Origin: Apostichopus japonicus
Lineage: Eukaryota; Echinodermata; Holothuroidea; Aspidochirotida; Stichopodidae
Assembly: GCF_037975245.1 (NCBI RefSeq)
Contig: NC_092570.1
Coordinates: forward strand, 8,123,001 to 8,187,000
Reading direction: 5' to 3'
DNA: 64,000 bases
This document shows positions 62,331 through 64,000 of the stretch, piece after piece; the stretch's first letter is position 1; the number at the start of each line of letters is the position of its first letter. A program made the position numbers and the translations under genes. Below the pieces are notes generated by a model. The model did not search any database, was not told the origin of the DNA, and was given only the letters and a program-made list of their open reading frames with translations.

Positions 62331-64000
62331 GTTGGGCGGGGGTGCTTAAATTACTACAAAACTCCCCAGTCAAATTTTAACTCAGAAAACCTTACCTCAT
62401 TAATTCAATTAAGTTTCATATTATTGACCTGTAAAGAATCTTGACACAGACATAGTGAATCAAAAAACTTTCAAAGCTCTTTCTGATATAAATCAAAGGT
62501 CAATTTAAGGAAAAAGATTATTTTTGAAGCATTTTTGTCTCCAATAAGACCTTAACTAAGTTATGTTATATAAGCCATTACACAGTAAGGACACTTTCAA
62601 TCATCTCCTTTGTATCAAACACATGCTAATACAGTTCGGCAAGTTGTTTCTTTGAATGTCAGTTTAGTCGACAAGTTTTTTTTATGAATGCAACAGTTGG
62701 TCTGTTGAGATTAACCATAGCCCAAATCATTTCTTCACCGGATATTATCTGAAAACTTATAGGACCTTATTGATCTTTCATTTATCATGCAAATTAACAT
62801 TACTCTGACCTCAGTTTGAAAACTAAATTTGGAAACCTCTTCCTGAGAATGAGGCTTGTTGGTTGTGGATCCCTCCCACCACCCTCCTCCATTCCTCCTC
62901 CTCCTCCTCACCGGGTTTTACAATCCCCTCGCAACTTCTTGTCAGCTTTCAGAAAGAGCTGTTTCCAGGGCAATTGTATATATCTTTGAACTTATTTCTC
63001 AGATGCATTTTTGTCAACTGCTTCAATACATCTCCATAAAGGTAAAAAAACAAAAAATTAATTCCCTTAAATGGACGTTTATGGCCGAGATTAAACAGAT
63101 CTCACCTTTCAAATAAATAGGAACTAACTTTGGCTTCTTCTACCGAGTTGACGGTAATCCACCAGCGTGACTTGTAAAAAATTAGTGGCCATTTAGAATT
63201 TATCTCTCTTCGAAGTACTTTGACTGGAATTTAATCCCTTTTTGGGTGAAAACACTCTCAAGATGGAAGCCAGGATGGCTAGCATTTTTGAAGGAGTTTT
63301 CCAGTTGCAGAGGCCATTTATTCAATATCAATTACTGCTAATTTACATAATGCTGACAAGCGGGCTGTTGCAACTTAACCTGATTTTTCTGAATCTCATT
63401 TCTGCACGGCGGACACATCTTTTGTGTGTCGTCGCTCTTGAGAATTCTTAGAAGAGCCAACTGTAGGTACCTTGGTGGCTTGGTCATGCCCAGAGGAGAT
63501 CAAATGGCCAACTTGTTGCCAGTCCTTCGAGTTCGATTGTGAAATTTAAATGAAAGAACTTTCACCGGGGAACACTTGCAATGAGCATTTAGACATTTGA
63601 ATTGGGCTTGGTTAACAACGTGAAGAAGAACAAGAAGTATAACAATTCTGTTTTTGATCAAGAATGGTCGACTTGAGGCAAGATCTAAAGAAGTCTTTGA
63701 AACGGGATATGTAGTGCCGTGTCTTCGATGACGTACAAAATTCTTGAGATTGTTCATCGCAGGGAAGAATAGAAGTATGATGATGATGCATAATCTATGA
63801 TACAAGCAAAGAATACAGAGGTATGAGACTGGTATGATGCCTTCAGTCCCATTTATTATCTAGTCTGCATTCAACAAGTATCAGACTGTGTGATATGATG
63901 CCTGCAGTATTAATAATATCTGACTGAACTGTACAGTGTGAACTGTACCCTGTAATCTCAATAGCAGTAGACTGCATTACGATGCCTTCCATTTCAGTAG
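62331..64000 (+). other. DNER-like intron 5, right end of window
   Basis: No exon recognised. Open frames at 62856-63116 (+), 63242-63451 (+) and 63805-63500 (-) lack motifs. From about 63830 to the end the phrase gatgcct(t/g)c recurs at uneven spacing (63836, 63898, 63981) among gactg words, perhaps the start of another tandem repeat. Confidence 0.45.

Noticed and set aside
63500-63805. 101-codon minus-strand open frame beginning with a hydrophobic stretch
   Set aside because: It resembles a signal sequence at first glance, but the rest has no motif or cysteine pattern and it lies in a large intron. Chance is the simpler reading.

Overview
This is an AT-rich animal nuclear window. It holds two intron-rich plus-strand genes whose introns are large and full of repeats. 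There is no bacterial-style gene organisation. The splice sites, a tRNA-derived SINE, hAT elements and a conserved discs-large gene fit a marine invertebrate. A deuterostome such as an echinoderm is my inference, not something the sequence proves.

Region 1 (1091-23460) is the 3' two thirds of a discs-large MAGUK gene (dlg1-like). Sixteen coding exons join in one continuous frame: one leading base, then 684 codons and a stop. They encode the end of PDZ1, PDZ2, a proline-rich linker, PDZ3, SH3, the hook (U5) region and the guanylate-kinase-like domain, ending in KEKL. L27 and most of PDZ1 lie upstream of the window. Intron 15 carries a ~4.7 kb array of tandem repeats bounded by 13-bp inverted repeats and rich in AGGTCA half-sites. 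The 3' UTR holds a purine-rich minisatellite and three possible poly(A) signals.

Region 2 (about 25.3-31.4 kb) is intergenic. It has one clear hAT-type MITE with an 8-bp target duplication and no recognisable gene.

Region 3 (31538-64000, running off the window) is the 5' end of a second plus-strand gene. A signal-peptide exon and four further exons join in frame (208 codons) and lead into an EGF repeat. The pattern resembles the extracellular domain before the main EGF block of DNER (Delta/Notch-like EGF-related receptor). Its introns hold two full-length SINE copies, a decayed ZBED-like hAT transposase, several minisatellites, a dispersed repeat, a possible minus-strand coding exon, and a CpG-dense block that may be regulatory.

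The two genes are neighbours on the same strand: DLG is a submembrane scaffold and the second product is predicted to be a surface or secreted protein. I see no sequence evidence that they work together.
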